Shown one piece after another: positions 46,530 through 55,962 of a DNA stretch of 64,000 bases. Position 1 is the stretch's first letter. The number at the start of each line of letters is the position of its first letter. The position numbers and the translations under genes were made by a program. The DNA comes from Serratia sp. PL17. Lineage in GTDB: Bacteria > Pseudomonadota > Gammaproteobacteria > Enterobacterales > Enterobacteriaceae. The notes below the pieces were generated by a model. That model saw nothing but the letters and a program-made list of their open reading frames with translations, ran no database searches and was not told the origin of the DNA. The DNA lies in contig NZ_JAFIBY010000007.1 in NCBI RefSeq assembly GCF_017832355.1, positions 1 to 64,000 of the forward strand, read 5' to 3'.

Positions 46530-48700
46530 GGCGCCTCCTGGTTCAAGGTATAACGTTCACGCAAACGCAGACGAATGGCTTCCGCCAGCGTGTTGAAGAC
46601 AAAGGTGAAAATGAAGAGCACCAGCGCAGTCAGGAACAGTACGCGATAATGGCTGCTACCGGCAACGGCCTCTGGCATCTCAATGGCGATATTGGCAGCC
46701 AAAGCGCGCAAGCCCTGGAACAGGCTGCCGTCGATAACCGGTGTATTTCCGGTCGCCATCAGCACGATCATGGTTTCGCCTACCGCCCGGCCAAAGCCAA
46801 TCATCAGCGCCGAGAAAATACCGGCGCTGGCAGAAGGTAAAACCACTCGCATCACGGTTTGCCATTGCGTTGCCCCCAAGGCCAACGATCCCTGGCTCAA
46901 GGTTGCCGGCACGCTGAACAAGGCATCCTCCGCCAGAGAGAAGATAATCGGCACCAGCGCAAAGCCCATCGCCACGCCGACCACCAGCGTATTACGCTGG
47001 TCATAATCATCACCCAGCCAAAAATGCAGCGGTTCGCCGAACAGTTTCACCTCCAGCCAAGGCCCAAGGGTGAACGCCAACCAAACGGTGAGGGCTATCA
47101 GCGGTAATAGGATCAGCTGGTCAACCCCCGGCGGCAGACGACGCGATGCCAAGCGGTTCACCAGCGCCCCGCTCGCCAGAACGACCCCGGCCAGCAACAG
47201 CGGCAACGACAAGACCGCCAATAAATAGTGTTCAATCACCGGGGCCAGCCAAATACCGGCCACCAGCCCGATCACTACCGTCGGTAAGGCGCCCATGACC
47301 TCAATCGCCGGTTTGATCACCCGCCGCAACCCGGCGGACATGAAATAGGCCGTATAAATTGCCCCGGCTAGCGCCAGTGGAATGGCAAACAGCATGGCGT
47401 AGGCCGCGGCTTTGAATGTACCGAAAATGACCGGAATCAGGCTGAACTTGGCCTGGTAGCTGTCCTCCCCAGAGGTTGACTGCCAAACGTAAGCCGGTTC
47501 GGGGTAATTCTCGTACCACACCTTGTGCCACAGTGAGCGCCAGGTGACATCGGGATAAGGGTTATCGATCGCATAGTGTTGCCAACCCTGTGCCGTTTCC
47601 AACAGCAGGCCATCACCACGTGGGGCGAATGCCATCTGCTGTACCCCAGCGGCGAGTCTGCCATTCAGCAATGGCTGTGGTTGGATACTGGAAAATAACG
47701 AGAAGCCACCGTCGGGCCTCAGCGTAGCAAACACTCGGCGATACGGTTCAGCCACCAGTAAATCCTGTGGTTCGGACTGATGGTCGAAATGTTGAACTGG
47801 CGTCAACTGCCAGCGCTGATCTTTTTCAACATCAAACCATTCACGCATAACGCCATTGGCCGCTTCAATCAATAACGCACTGCCGCCGGGCAACGCCGTC
47901 AGTTGATAAGGGGGATGATCGCCGAGAATACGGCTCTCTTTTAGCTGTAACTGGGTATCGTTTATTTGATAGCGGGCCAGCCGATTACCTGCCAGCAGGT
48001 ACAGTTGACGGCCGTCCGGCGTTAATACCAACTGCTGCACCGCGCTATTAAGCGGGTGTTCACTCAGTTGTGGGGGTTGATCGTGGCTAAAACGGCCGAA
48101 CACCAAACGGCGATCGGCGGTGATCCCCGCCAGCAAATACTGCCCATGCCGCGCCTGGGACAGTGTCAACAAGGCCAACGGCTGCCCCTGTTTGTCCAGC
48201 GTTAACGGCCGCTGTCCAAGCGGGAATAACCACTGCGGTAACGACGTACCTGCGGCAGCAAAATCCGCGCTGGCGACAATAAATCGACCGTCGGCCTGCG
48301 CCAAAGCAAACAAATCACGCTCGCCAGCCGCCTGGGTCAACAGCACAGGTTTGCTCAGCAACGGTTGTTGCGTCAACGGCGCACCCGTTTTAGTACCTTC
48401 TTGGGACGCTAAGCGGTAAAACTGTCCCACCCCCTGGTCGTCAATGCGATAACCGATACGCTGCTGCACATCCATACCCAGCGCCAACGCCGGTGCAGCT
48501 GCACTGAGCGGCAACGGCGTTGCCTGGCCCATCGCCGCCGGTTTAAACAACGGGAGCACCGCAAACAGCAGGTAAACGAAGATCAGCATTAACGTCATCA
48601 GCACCAGCAACCCGCTGACGGTGACCGCCGCCTGCACGCTACGGTCGATGCGCGCTCGCAGGCGATCCCGGGGATGTTGGTTTACCGTAGTCTGTGCCAT
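46526..48700 (-). CDS. pstC: Phosphate ABC transporter permease PstC, long form
   Basis: A 724-residue permease, more than twice the E. coli PstC length. TM1 (LLVLMTLMLIFVYLLFAVLP, about residues 35-54) is followed by about 350 residues of repeated short strands (QLVLTPDGRQLYLLAGNRL; LTALPGGSALLIEAANGV) that read like an exported beta-propeller. The C-terminal MetI domain (from about residue 420) contains IEVMGALPTVVIGLVAGIW and the coupling loop [19 protein letters not shown]. It is the first gene of pstCAB; a Pho box lies 57-85 bp upstream. The propeller's role is unknown. Confidence 0.9.
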   Translation of the reverse strand: MAQTTVNQHPRDRLRARIDRSVQAAVTVSGLLVLMTLMLIFVYLLFAVLPLFKPAAMGQATPLPLSAAAPALALGMDVQQRIGYRIDDQGVGQFYRLASQEGTKTGAPLTQQPLLSKPVLLTQAAGERDLFALAQADGRFIVASADFAAAGTSLPQWLFPLGQRPLTLDKQGQPLALLTLSQARHGQYLLAGITADRRLVFGRFSHDQPPQLSEHPLNSAVQQLVLTPDGRQLYLLAGNRLARYQINDTQLQLKESRILGDHPPYQLTALPGGSALLIEAANGVMREWFDVEKDQRWQLTPVQHFDHQSEPQDLLVAEPYRRVFATLRPDGGFSLFSSIQPQPLLNGRLAAGVQQMAFAPRGDGLLLETAQGWQHYAIDNPYPDVTWRSLWHKVWYENYPEPAYVWQSTSGEDSYQAKFSLIPVIFGTFKAAAYAMLFAIPLALAGAIYTAYFMSAGLRRVIKPAIEVMGALPTVVIGLVAGIWLAPVIEHYLLAVLSLPLLLAGVVLASGALVNRLASRRLPPGVDQLILLPLIALTVWLAFTLGPWLEVKLFGEPLHFWLGDDYDQRNTLVVGVAMGFALVPIIFSLAEDALFSVPATLSQGSLALGATQWQTVMRVVLPSASAGIFSALMIGFGRAVGETMIVLMATGNTPVIDGSLFQGLRALAANIAIEMPEAVAGSSHYRVLFLTALVLFIFTFVFNTLAEAIRLRLRERYTLNQEAP

Positions 48701-48756
48701 GTCTCTCGCTATCGCTGATATAAGCAGGCTTGCGCCATAGAATAACCGGGCATCTT

Positions 48757-48785
48757 ATGTCAGTTTTATGACGTTTGCATGACAA
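48757..48785 (-). promoter_or_regulatory. Pho box upstream of pstCAB
   Basis: On the minus strand three 7-mers repeat at 11-bp spacing: TTGTCAT-GCAA, ACGTCAT-AAAA, CTGACAT. This fits the PhoB consensus (CTGTCAT-N4-CTGTCAT) plus one further half-site. It lies in promoter range of pstC and could also influence divergent ppk, 440 bp away. Confidence 0.85.
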
Positions 48786-49039
48786 AGTTACCCGGAGCTT
48801 TCATCGAATTTTACGCTGCAATACTCATCATTCATCACATATGTTGCTGAAAAATGATGGCAATACCGATCACATACATAAATATAAAGCACAATAATCA
48901 CAACTTTATGCTACGCAAACAGCCCCTTCCGCGCTGATACCACAGTAAATATTTTTACGTATTAAAATGCCTCACGCCAACGTAATGGATATGTTGGACT
49001 TTCCTGTCAATCTCTCGCAATAATGATGCAAGATAGTAG
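48786..49039. other. AT-rich part of the pstC-ppk intergenic region
   Basis: About 250 bp of AT-rich sequence with no credible gene. Promoters for the rightward structured region and ppk are expected here, but I could not pick a convincing -35/-10 pair. Confidence 0.5.
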
Positions 49040-49202
49040 GCTGTGTCCCGCAATGGGTCATGGCGCCGTCGCAGTCCCAAAGCCCGCAGTCAAGGCGCTG
49101 GGGGCTGGGTATAGCGAACCTAGGTTCAAGCCCGACCACGCAGCGCTCGGGCTTTAGGGACGCGACCTGAAGCGGCATCCGGGCTAGGTCCCGGATCCTT
49201 TT
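49040..49202 (+). ncRNA. Candidate structured leader RNA or small RNA upstream of ppk
   Basis: A GC-rich 160-nt block contrasts with the AT-rich flank. Foldable elements are GAACCTAGGTTC (49116-49127), AAGCCCGA/TCGGGCTT with an 11-nt loop (49128-49154), and a terminator-like ATCCGGG/CCCGGAT hairpin followed by CCTTTT (49177-49202). The terminator ends 22 bases before the ppk start, so this may be an attenuator or an independent small RNA. I do not recognise a known RNA family. No ribosome site or plausible protein is seen. Confidence 0.45.
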
Positions 49203-49224
49203 CTAAAATTGAACTGGAGTGGCA

Positions 49225-51288
49225 ATGGGTCAGGAAAAGCTCTACATCGAAAAAGAATTAAGCTGGTTATCCTTTAATGAACGCGTGTTGCAGGAAGCCG
49301 CAGATAAGAGCAATCCCCTGATTGAGCGCATGCGTTTTCTGGGCATTTACTCCAATAACCTTGATGAATTCTATAAAGTCCGTTTTGCCGATCTCAAACG
49401 ACGCATTCTGATCAGCGAAGAACAGGGTTCTGGCGGCACCTCTCGCCATTTGCTGAAAAAGATCCAGGCCAAGGTATTAAAAACCGATCAAGAGTTCGAC
49501 AGCCTCTATAACGATTTACTGCTGGAAATGGCGCGTAATCAAATCTTCCTGATCAACGAACGCCAGGTGTCAGAGAACCAGCAGATTTGGCTGCGACAAT
49601 ACTTCAAACAGCATCTGCGCCAACACATCACGCCTATCCTGATCAACCACGAAACCAATCTGGTGCAGTTCCTGAAAGACGATTACACCTATTTGGCCGT
49701 TGAGATCATCCGCGGTACGCGTATCGATTACGCGCTGCTGGAGATCCCGTCCGACAAGGTGCCGCGCTTTGTCAACCTGCCACCGGAAGCTCCGCGTCGC
49801 CGCAAACCGATGATCCTGTTGGATAACATCCTGCGTTATTGCCTCGACGATATCTTTAAGGGCTTCTTCGACTACGATGCGCTCAATGCCTATTCCATGA
49901 AAATGACCCGTGACGCGGAATATGATCTGGTCACAGAAATGGAATCCAGCCTGCTGGAACTGATGTCTTCCAGCCTGAAGCAGCGTCTGACCGCCGAACC
50001 GGTGCGTTTTGTTTATCAGCGTGATATGCCAAATGAAATGGTGGAACTGCTGCGCGGTAAACTTGGCATCTCCAACTACGATTCGGTGATTGCCGGCGGC
50101 CGCTATCACAATTTCAAAGATTTTATCGGCTTCCCTAACGTCGGTAAGGCCAACCTGGTCAACAAACCGCTGCCGCGCCTGCGCCATATTTGGTTCGATA
50201 AGTTCCGCAACGGCTTTGACGCCATCCGCGAACAAGACGTGCTGCTTTACTACCCATACCACACCTTTGAGCATGTGCTGGAACTGCTGCGCCAGGCGTC
50301 CTTCGACCCCAGCGTGCTGGCGATCAAAATCAATATTTATCGCGTAGCAAAAGACTCCCGCATCATCGAGTCGATGATCCACGCAGCCCACAACGGCAAG
50401 AAAGTCACGGTGGTGGTTGAGCTACAGGCGCGCTTTGATGAAGAGGCCAACATCCACTGGGCTAAGCGTCTCACGGAAGCTGGCGTGCACGTTATCTTCT
50501 CGGCGCCGGGGCTGAAAATCCACGCCAAGTTGTTCCTGATCTCGCGCCGTGAAGGCGATGAGATTGTGCGCTATGCTCATATCGGGACCGGTAACTTTAA
50601 CGAGAAAACCGCGCGTATTTATACCGACTATTCGTTGCTGACCGCCGACTCACGCATCACCAATGAGGTGCGTCGCGTGTTCAACTTTATCGAAAACCCA
50701 TATCGACCGGTCACGTTCGACAACCTGATGGTGTCGCCGCAAAACTCGCGCTTGAAGCTGTATGAGTTGATCGACCAGGAAATTGCCAACGCTGAGGCGG
50801 GGCATCCGGCTGGCATTATGCTGAAAATCAACAATCTGGTGGATAAAGGGTTGGTAGATCGGTTATATACCGCCTCCGGCGCCGGTGTAAAAATCCGCCT
50901 GTTGGTGCGAGGGATGTGTTCTTTGATTCCCAACCTGCCGGGGATCAGTGACAATATTCAGATAATCAGCATCGTCGACCGTTATCTGGAACACGATCGG
51001 GTTTACGTTTTCGAAAACAAAGGTGACAAACTGGTTTATCTGTCTTCCGCAGACTGGATGACCCGTAATATAGATTACCGCATCGAAGTCGCGGTCTCGC
51101 TGCTGGATCCAACGCTGAAACAACGGGTTCTGGATATTCTGGAAATCCTGTTCAGCGACACGGTCAAGGCGCGTTACCTCGATAAAGAACTGAGCAACCA
51201 GTACGTACCGCGCGGCAATCGCCGTAAAGTCCGTTCTCAGGTTGCCATTTATGAGTATTTAAAAGCTCTGGAACAACCAGGACAGTAG
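49225..51288 (+). CDS. ppk: Polyphosphate kinase Ppk1
   Basis: A 687-residue membrane-associated enzyme that polymerises the ATP gamma-phosphate into polyphosphate. Domains in order: N-terminal ([19 protein letters not shown]), head ([20 protein letters not shown]), and two phospholipase-D-like C-terminal domains holding the autophosphorylated His in KIHAKLFLI and the second His near EHDRVYVF. The length is that of E. coli Ppk (688). ATG 49225 has GGAG five bases upstream; a GTG two codons earlier is less likely. It forms an operon with ppx, ten bases on. Confidence 0.97.
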   Translation: MGQEKLYIEKELSWLSFNERVLQEAADKSNPLIERMRFLGIYSNNLDEFYKVRFADLKRRILISEEQGSGGTSRHLLKKIQAKVLKTDQEFDSLYNDLLLEMARNQIFLINERQVSENQQIWLRQYFKQHLRQHITPILINHETNLVQFLKDDYTYLAVEIIRGTRIDYALLEIPSDKVPRFVNLPPEAPRRRKPMILLDNILRYCLDDIFKGFFDYDALNAYSMKMTRDAEYDLVTEMESSLLELMSSSLKQRLTAEPVRFVYQRDMPNEMVELLRGKLGISNYDSVIAGGRYHNFKDFIGFPNVGKANLVNKPLPRLRHIWFDKFRNGFDAIREQDVLLYYPYHTFEHVLELLRQASFDPSVLAIKINIYRVAKDSRIIESMIHAAHNGKKVTVVVELQARFDEEANIHWAKRLTEAGVHVIFSAPGLKIHAKLFLISRREGDEIVRYAHIGTGNFNEKTARIYTDYSLLTADSRITNEVRRVFNFIENPYRPVTFDNLMVSPQNSRLKLYELIDQEIANAEAGHPAGIMLKINNLVDKGLVDRLYTASGAGVKIRLLVRGMCSLIPNLPGISDNIQIISIVDRYLEHDRVYVFENKGDKLVYLSSADWMTRNIDYRIEVAVSLLDPTLKQRVLDILEILFSDTVKARYLDKELSNQYVPRGNRRKVRSQVAIYEYLKALEQPGQ

Positions 51289-51298
51289 GCCAGCAACT

Positions 51299-52849
51299 AT
51301 GCCGCTAAAAAGCACAGCAACGAACAAACCGCAGGAAATCGCTGCCATCGATCTCGGGTCGAATAGTTTCCACATGGTGATTGCCCGCGTCGTCAACGGC
51401 GCCTTACAGGTATTAGGCCGTTTAAAGCAGCGGGTACACCTCGCCGATGGATTGGACAGCAACAATGTGCTCAGTGAAGAGGCAATAGAACGTGGCCTGG
51501 CCTGTCTGGCGCTGTTTGCCGAACGGCTTCAGGGCTTCCCGGCGGATAACGTTACGATCGTCGGTACCCATACATTACGCCAGGCCGTAAACGCAGAGGT
51601 CTTCCTCAAGCGCGCGGCCAAAGTTATCCCTTACCCCATTGAAATCATCGCCGGGCAGGAAGAAGCACGTCTGATCTTTATGGGCGTGGAACATACCCAG
51701 CCGGAAAAAGGCCGCAAGTTGGTGATCGATATCGGCGGCGGTTCCACTGAGCTGGTGATCGGCGAAGACTTTGAGCCCCTGCTGGCAGAAAGCCGCCGCA
51801 TGGGTTGCGTCAGTTTCGCCCAGCAGTTTTTCCCTGGCGGGGAAATCAGCAAAAACAACTTTAAACGTGCACGCCTCGCAGCAGCGCAGAAACTGGAAAC
51901 CCTGGCCTGGCAGTACCGCATTCAGGGCTGGCAGTATGCGCTAGGCGCGTCCGGCACCATCAAAGCGGCACACGAAGTGCTGGTGGAAATGGGTGAAAAA
52001 GACGGTCTGATTACGCTTGAAAGGCTGGAGATGTTGGCGGAACAGGTGCTGCAGTTTAAAAACTTCAGTGCACTGAGCCTGCCGGGGCTGTCAGAAGACC
52101 GTCAGTCGGTGTTTGTTCCGGGTTTGGCTATCCTGTGTGGCGTATTCGATGCGCTGGCAATCCGCGATCTGCGTCTTTCCGACGGTGCTCTGCGTGAAGG
52201 CGTCCTGTACGAGATGGAAGGCCGTTTCCGCCATCAAGATATTCGCAGCCGCACCGCCAAGAGCCTGGCCGATCACTACAATATCGACCGTGAACAAGCC
52301 AAACGGGTGCTGGAAACCACGGAACTGTTGTACGCACAGTGGATGGCGCAAAACACCAAGCTGGCGAACCCGCAGTTGGAAGCCCTGTTGAAGTGGGCCG
52401 CCATGCTGCATGAAGTAGGCTTAAGCATCAATCACAGTGGGATGCACCGCCACTCGGCCTATATTCTGCAAAACACCAACTTGCCTGGCTTTAACCAAGA
52501 GCAGCAGTTGTTGCTGGCTGCACTGGTCCGCTTCCACCGTAAAGGCATTAAGCTGGAAGAACTGCCACGCCTGAACCTGTTCAAGAAAAAACATTACCTG
52601 CCGCTGATCCAACTGTTGCGTCTGAGTACCCTGCTCAACAATCAACGTCAGTCGACCACTACCCCAGAAACGTTGCGTCTGAGCACTGACGACAACCACT
52701 GGACACTGCGTTTCCCTGCGGGCTATCTGGCGCAAAACAGTCTGGTGCAACTGGACTTTGAACGTGAACAGGCCTACTGGAACGACGTCGTGGGCTGGAA
52801 ACTGATTTGCGAAGAAGAAGGCTCTCAGGACGAGCAGCGCTCAGCCTAA
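51299..52849 (+). CDS. ppx: Exopolyphosphatase Ppx
   Basis: A 516-residue ASKHA-fold enzyme that removes terminal phosphate from polyphosphate (and pppGpp in the GppA/Ppx family). Phosphate loops are [18 protein letters not shown] (residues about 14-31) and [15 protein letters not shown] (about 142-156); [13 protein letters not shown] follows the family pattern, and a C-terminal HD-like domain contains [19 protein letters not shown]. It lies directly after ppk, as in E. coli, and is closed by a hairpin shared with convergent pdeF. Confidence 0.96.
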   Translation: MPLKSTATNKPQEIAAIDLGSNSFHMVIARVVNGALQVLGRLKQRVHLADGLDSNNVLSEEAIERGLACLALFAERLQGFPADNVTIVGTHTLRQAVNAEVFLKRAAKVIPYPIEIIAGQEEARLIFMGVEHTQPEKGRKLVIDIGGGSTELVIGEDFEPLLAESRRMGCVSFAQQFFPGGEISKNNFKRARLAAAQKLETLAWQYRIQGWQYALGASGTIKAAHEVLVEMGEKDGLITLERLEMLAEQVLQFKNFSALSLPGLSEDRQSVFVPGLAILCGVFDALAIRDLRLSDGALREGVLYEMEGRFRHQDIRSRTAKSLADHYNIDREQAKRVLETTELLYAQWMAQNTKLANPQLEALLKWAAMLHEVGLSINHSGMHRHSAYILQNTNLPGFNQEQQLLLAALVRFHRKGIKLEELPRLNLFKKKHYLPLIQLLRLSTLLNNQRQSTTTPETLRLSTDDNHWTLRFPAGYLAQNSLVQLDFEREQAYWNDVVGWKLICEEEGSQDEQRSA

Positions 52850-52853
52850 AGCT

Positions 52854-52875
52854 ATCGCCCCCGCTTGGGGGCGAT
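52854..52875. terminator. Bidirectional hairpin between ppx and pdeF
   Basis: A perfect 9-bp stem ATCGCCCCC/GGGGGCGAT with GCTT loop lies between convergent genes. The T-run is poor. Confidence 0.75.
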
Positions 52876-52877
52876 AA

Positions 52878-55097
52878 TCACCGTTGTGCCGGCAGCAGTG
52901 CCGTGAGCGGCTGAGGTTCACTGATAAAATAGCCCTGCATATAATCCACGCCAGCGCCCTTGAGCGCCGCCCACTGTTCCGCGCTTTCAACATACTCCGC
53001 CACAATGACCAATCGCTTCATCCGTGCGACCTTGCAAATCGACATGATTACCTGAAAATCCACCGGATTGGTCAGCATATCGCGTACAAAACTCCCGTCT
53101 ATTTTCAGCATGTCCACCGGCAGTATCTTGAGCCGATCGTAGCTGGCATAGCCCGTGCCAAAATCATCTAACGCTATACGGCACCCCATTTCACGTAATA
53201 CCTGCAAATTGGTACCGGCGTAGTCGGTATCCTGCAGCAAATGCGACTCGGTCACTTCCAGTGTCAGTTGATAGGGTTCAATCCGGTACTGCTTCAGCAA
53301 ATTCTGCACGTCATGGCACAGCATGGGCCTGCACAGCGAAGAGGGGGACACATTGATCGCAAAGCGTACGCTGGGCAGTTCGGTACGGTGTTTGTCCATA
53401 AATTTTAGCGTATTGCGCAGTACCCACATGTCCAGCCGATAGGACAGACCGAACTCATGCACCACCGGTAAAAAGTCGTTCGGTGAGACGATCGCCCCCT
53501 GATCATCGCGCATACGCAGCAGAATCTCGTGGTACCTATCGCCGCGCAGACCCAGGATCGGCTGCGCCATCAGGATAAAGCCATCGCTATCCAGCGAACT
53601 CTGCACCCCATGCAGCAACGCCACCTTGCGTTTGATTTCGTCCTGTATCAAATGACCACCATTGTGTGCACTCTCCGGCTTGCCACTGGTCAGCGAGACT
53701 TCGGCCAACGAGCTGAGTTCCCCCAGCAGAAGATACAGATGCTCAAAATCGGCAATCACACTGCAGTACCCGAGTCCCAACGGCGGATGGATTGGCAACC
53801 CATTCCAAACCAATCGGAATTTTTCCAACCCGCGGTAAATCTCAGCGACCTTTTCTTCACTGTTACTGCCGTCCACTCGCAACAACAGGTCATAGCCCGG
53901 CAAATGGTAAACCCCCTCGCCCGGCGCCAAGATTTGGTGTAAAAGCGCGGCCAACTGCTGCTTAAAACGAATGCGCAACTGCATGCCGTAATTACGACTT
54001 AGCAAGTCCAACTCACTCACGCGCAGAAAACACAACGTCGAAGGCGGTGATTGAGCCAGATCCCGTTTAAGGGCGCGCAGATTGGGCAAACCAATCACCG
54101 GATCCTGCAGCGCGGCGCTTTGCGCCCTGGCATGACTCAACCGTTGGCGAGTATTGAGCGCAGACATCAAGAAAATGCATAAGGTAAACACCACCATCAT
54201 CGAAGAAATAACGGCAAGGTTATGCAACAGGTTTTCGTGCTGGGCATAGTCAGGATGATGGGAAAGCAACACCAAAAGCGTGGAGGACCAAATGATGCAA
54301 TTGAATTGGTAGCCAAAACGCATTGCGCCGTACAGCATCACCGGCAGCAGTAATATCAGACCGTAGCCCCCCAACAACAGAGGATTGGCATCTTTTGCAT
54401 GATAAGACAGCAATACGACCATTGCACACAGGATCAAAAACCACAGCGCCAGCTCTTTTTTATCGACGTCTGGAGCCATTTCACGGCCAACGCGCCGCCA
54501 AAGTCTTAACATGAACCCAGGCTTTTTCAGCAGGCGCAACATAAAGTAGAACAGTGGCACTGCGGAAAGGCACCCTAATAACAACGCCTGGAAATTAACC
54601 AACGCGAGCAGATAGCCATTATCGCCCGGCATCATTCCCAGCTCGTCAGGCAATTGTTTTAACCCCACCAACAGCTTCAATCCGAGAATAAACAGCAGCG
54701 CCGGCAACACGATCAGCCAGACCAGCCTTGCCTTGACTAACCTGGGCACGCCGGGAGCCGCACACCAGCGGCGCTGGGTTTGGTTGCGATACCCCAGCCA
54801 ACATAGGCTTAGGCATAACAGGTATAACGCCGTGAGCAGCACGCCGCTTTCCAGGCCAAGTCGGCAGCCGTAACGCAGCAAAATGGCAAGCGCGATTCCC
54901 GGCAGCGCCCGCCAGTCATAAACCATCAACAACGCAATACAGGCTGCCAGCGGCAGGTAGAGCAGATAAACCTTGCTCTCGGGTAACATGATGCGGGGGG
55001 AGAGCCAACCGGCGAACGGGATCAACAACAAGCTCCAGATCAGGGGGTATCCCCACCAGCGCTCACGCAACTGTTTCCAAAATGTCGGTTTAACCAT
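52878..55097 (-). CDS. pdeF: Cyclic-di-GMP phosphodiesterase PdeF (YfgF)
   Basis: A 739-residue inner-membrane protein. An N-terminal MASE1-like domain with about eight to ten helices (to about residue 310) precedes a degenerate GGDEF domain (GLPNLRALKRDL; the GGDEF site reads LPGYDLLLR) and a complete EAL domain (YHEILLRMRDDQG, FAINVSPSSLC, EVTESHLL, LDDFGTGYASYDRLK, MQGYFISEPQP). Hydrolysis of c-di-GMP to pGpG is expected; EIL replaces EAL, as in E. coli YfgF. ATG 55097 (MVKPTFWKQLRERWWGYPL) aligns with the E. coli start. Position after ppx matches E. coli. Confidence 0.93.
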   Translation of the reverse strand: MVKPTFWKQLRERWWGYPLIWSLLLIPFAGWLSPRIMLPESKVYLLYLPLAACIALLMVYDWRALPGIALAILLRYGCRLGLESGVLLTALYLLCLSLCWLGYRNQTQRRWCAAPGVPRLVKARLVWLIVLPALLFILGLKLLVGLKQLPDELGMMPGDNGYLLALVNFQALLLGCLSAVPLFYFMLRLLKKPGFMLRLWRRVGREMAPDVDKKELALWFLILCAMVVLLSYHAKDANPLLLGGYGLILLLPVMLYGAMRFGYQFNCIIWSSTLLVLLSHHPDYAQHENLLHNLAVISSMMVVFTLCIFLMSALNTRQRLSHARAQSAALQDPVIGLPNLRALKRDLAQSPPSTLCFLRVSELDLLSRNYGMQLRIRFKQQLAALLHQILAPGEGVYHLPGYDLLLRVDGSNSEEKVAEIYRGLEKFRLVWNGLPIHPPLGLGYCSVIADFEHLYLLLGELSSLAEVSLTSGKPESAHNGGHLIQDEIKRKVALLHGVQSSLDSDGFILMAQPILGLRGDRYHEILLRMRDDQGAIVSPNDFLPVVHEFGLSYRLDMWVLRNTLKFMDKHRTELPSVRFAINVSPSSLCRPMLCHDVQNLLKQYRIEPYQLTLEVTESHLLQDTDYAGTNLQVLREMGCRIALDDFGTGYASYDRLKILPVDMLKIDGSFVRDMLTNPVDFQVIMSICKVARMKRLVIVAEYVESAEQWAALKGAGVDYMQGYFISEPQPLTALLPAQR

Positions 55098-55585
55098 AAA
55101 AATAATGAGTCCTTCAGAGCGCAATTCCATTCACGCGTTCAGGTGGTAAGGCAGGTTCCTTTTCATACCTCTATCCATTCATGAGGCAAACTGAAAGTAC
55201 CATATGCGACAGGGGAACGGGGGGGAATTTTATGCACGAGGGCCGTCTCAGGCTTGACGCCGATCAACCAAGGAGGAAAAGTTGGGTAAAAATATGTCAG
55301 CCATTTTTTGTCATCTCTTAACATGCTGATCCCACAGATAAACTCAAACCCAAGCTAAACACCGGTCAAATACTCTGTTTGGGTCGCCGGAAATAAATAG
55401 ACAATATTTGTCACCAATCGCTAGAATCCCATTTACACTTTATCGGCTTTCATTACTCGCTCTCAGTACGGTAAAAGCACGGCCTATTACGCTCATATGA
55501 GCCGTTGGCTCCACACAGCCGCTACAGTGGCTACCGTTTGAAAGGCAGCGGGTATAACACAGGAAACCGGCATGCCGGGTGATAT
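55098..55585. other. Intergenic region between pdeF and yfgG
   Basis: About 490 bp without a long gene. A 15-codon frame (TTG 55282 to TGA 55329) has a strong AGGAGG ribosome site six bases before its start, but no known similarity. The region should hold promoters for divergent pdeF and yfgG. No repeat element was recognised. Confidence 0.5.
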
Positions 55586-55765
55586 ATGCGTAAAAAAACT
55601 ACCGGACAAATGACGAAAATAGTGCTGCTTATCAGCTTTATCATTTTAGTCGGCCGTCTGCTGTATGCCGCCGTCGTTGCGGTGCCCCATCATCAGGAAA
55701 AAAAGCTCGCCCCCTATCAAGAGACCACCGAGGTAGAGGGAGAAAACCAGGACACTCCCCCCTGA
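55586..55765 (+). CDS. yfgG: YfgG-like small membrane protein (59 residues)
   Basis: Encodes 59 residues: a basic start (MRKKTTGQMTK), one membrane helix (IVLLISFIILVGRLLYAAVV, about residues 12-31), then VPHHQEKKLAPYQ and an acidic tail. E. coli YfgG (63 residues, next to yfgF) shares the M-T-[KR]-IVLLISFI and HH-Q-KK pattern as I recall it. The position beside pdeF supports orthology. The ribosome site (GGGTGA) is moderate. Function is uncertain. Confidence 0.82.
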   Translation: MRKKTTGQMTKIVLLISFIILVGRLLYAAVVAVPHHQEKKLAPYQETTEVEGENQDTPP

Positions 55766-55962
55766 ACCGACAGACCCAACACCTCCTGCAGAGCAATCGA
55801 ATAGTTAAGCAGCCTGCCGTCGGACCGCATTTCGGCATGCCAGGCCCCTTACTTATTCCTTGGCATCTGTGCCCATTTCATAAAAATGACGCCTGCATTC
55901 ACTATGCTCTATCTTGTGTAGCGATCGCCCGTAAGGATCACTGAGTGCCAGTAAGGAATACC

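Noticed and set aside
48972..49178. A 68-codon minus-strand frame over the structured region before ppk
   Set aside because: Cys/Pro-rich composition, no ribosome site, and explained better by the inverted repeats of the region.
49570..50391. A 273-codon open frame on the minus strand inside ppk
   Set aside because: Antisense shadow of a highly conserved gene; no ribosome site or recognisable domain.
55497..55540. Third copy of the 38-bp repeat near yfgG
   Set aside because: Only about 11 bases (GAGCCGTTGGC) match; the rest of the repeat is absent.
55766..55962. Mg2+ riboswitch upstream of mgtE
   Set aside because: I could not find the M-box helices or conserved core in the 200-bp leader.
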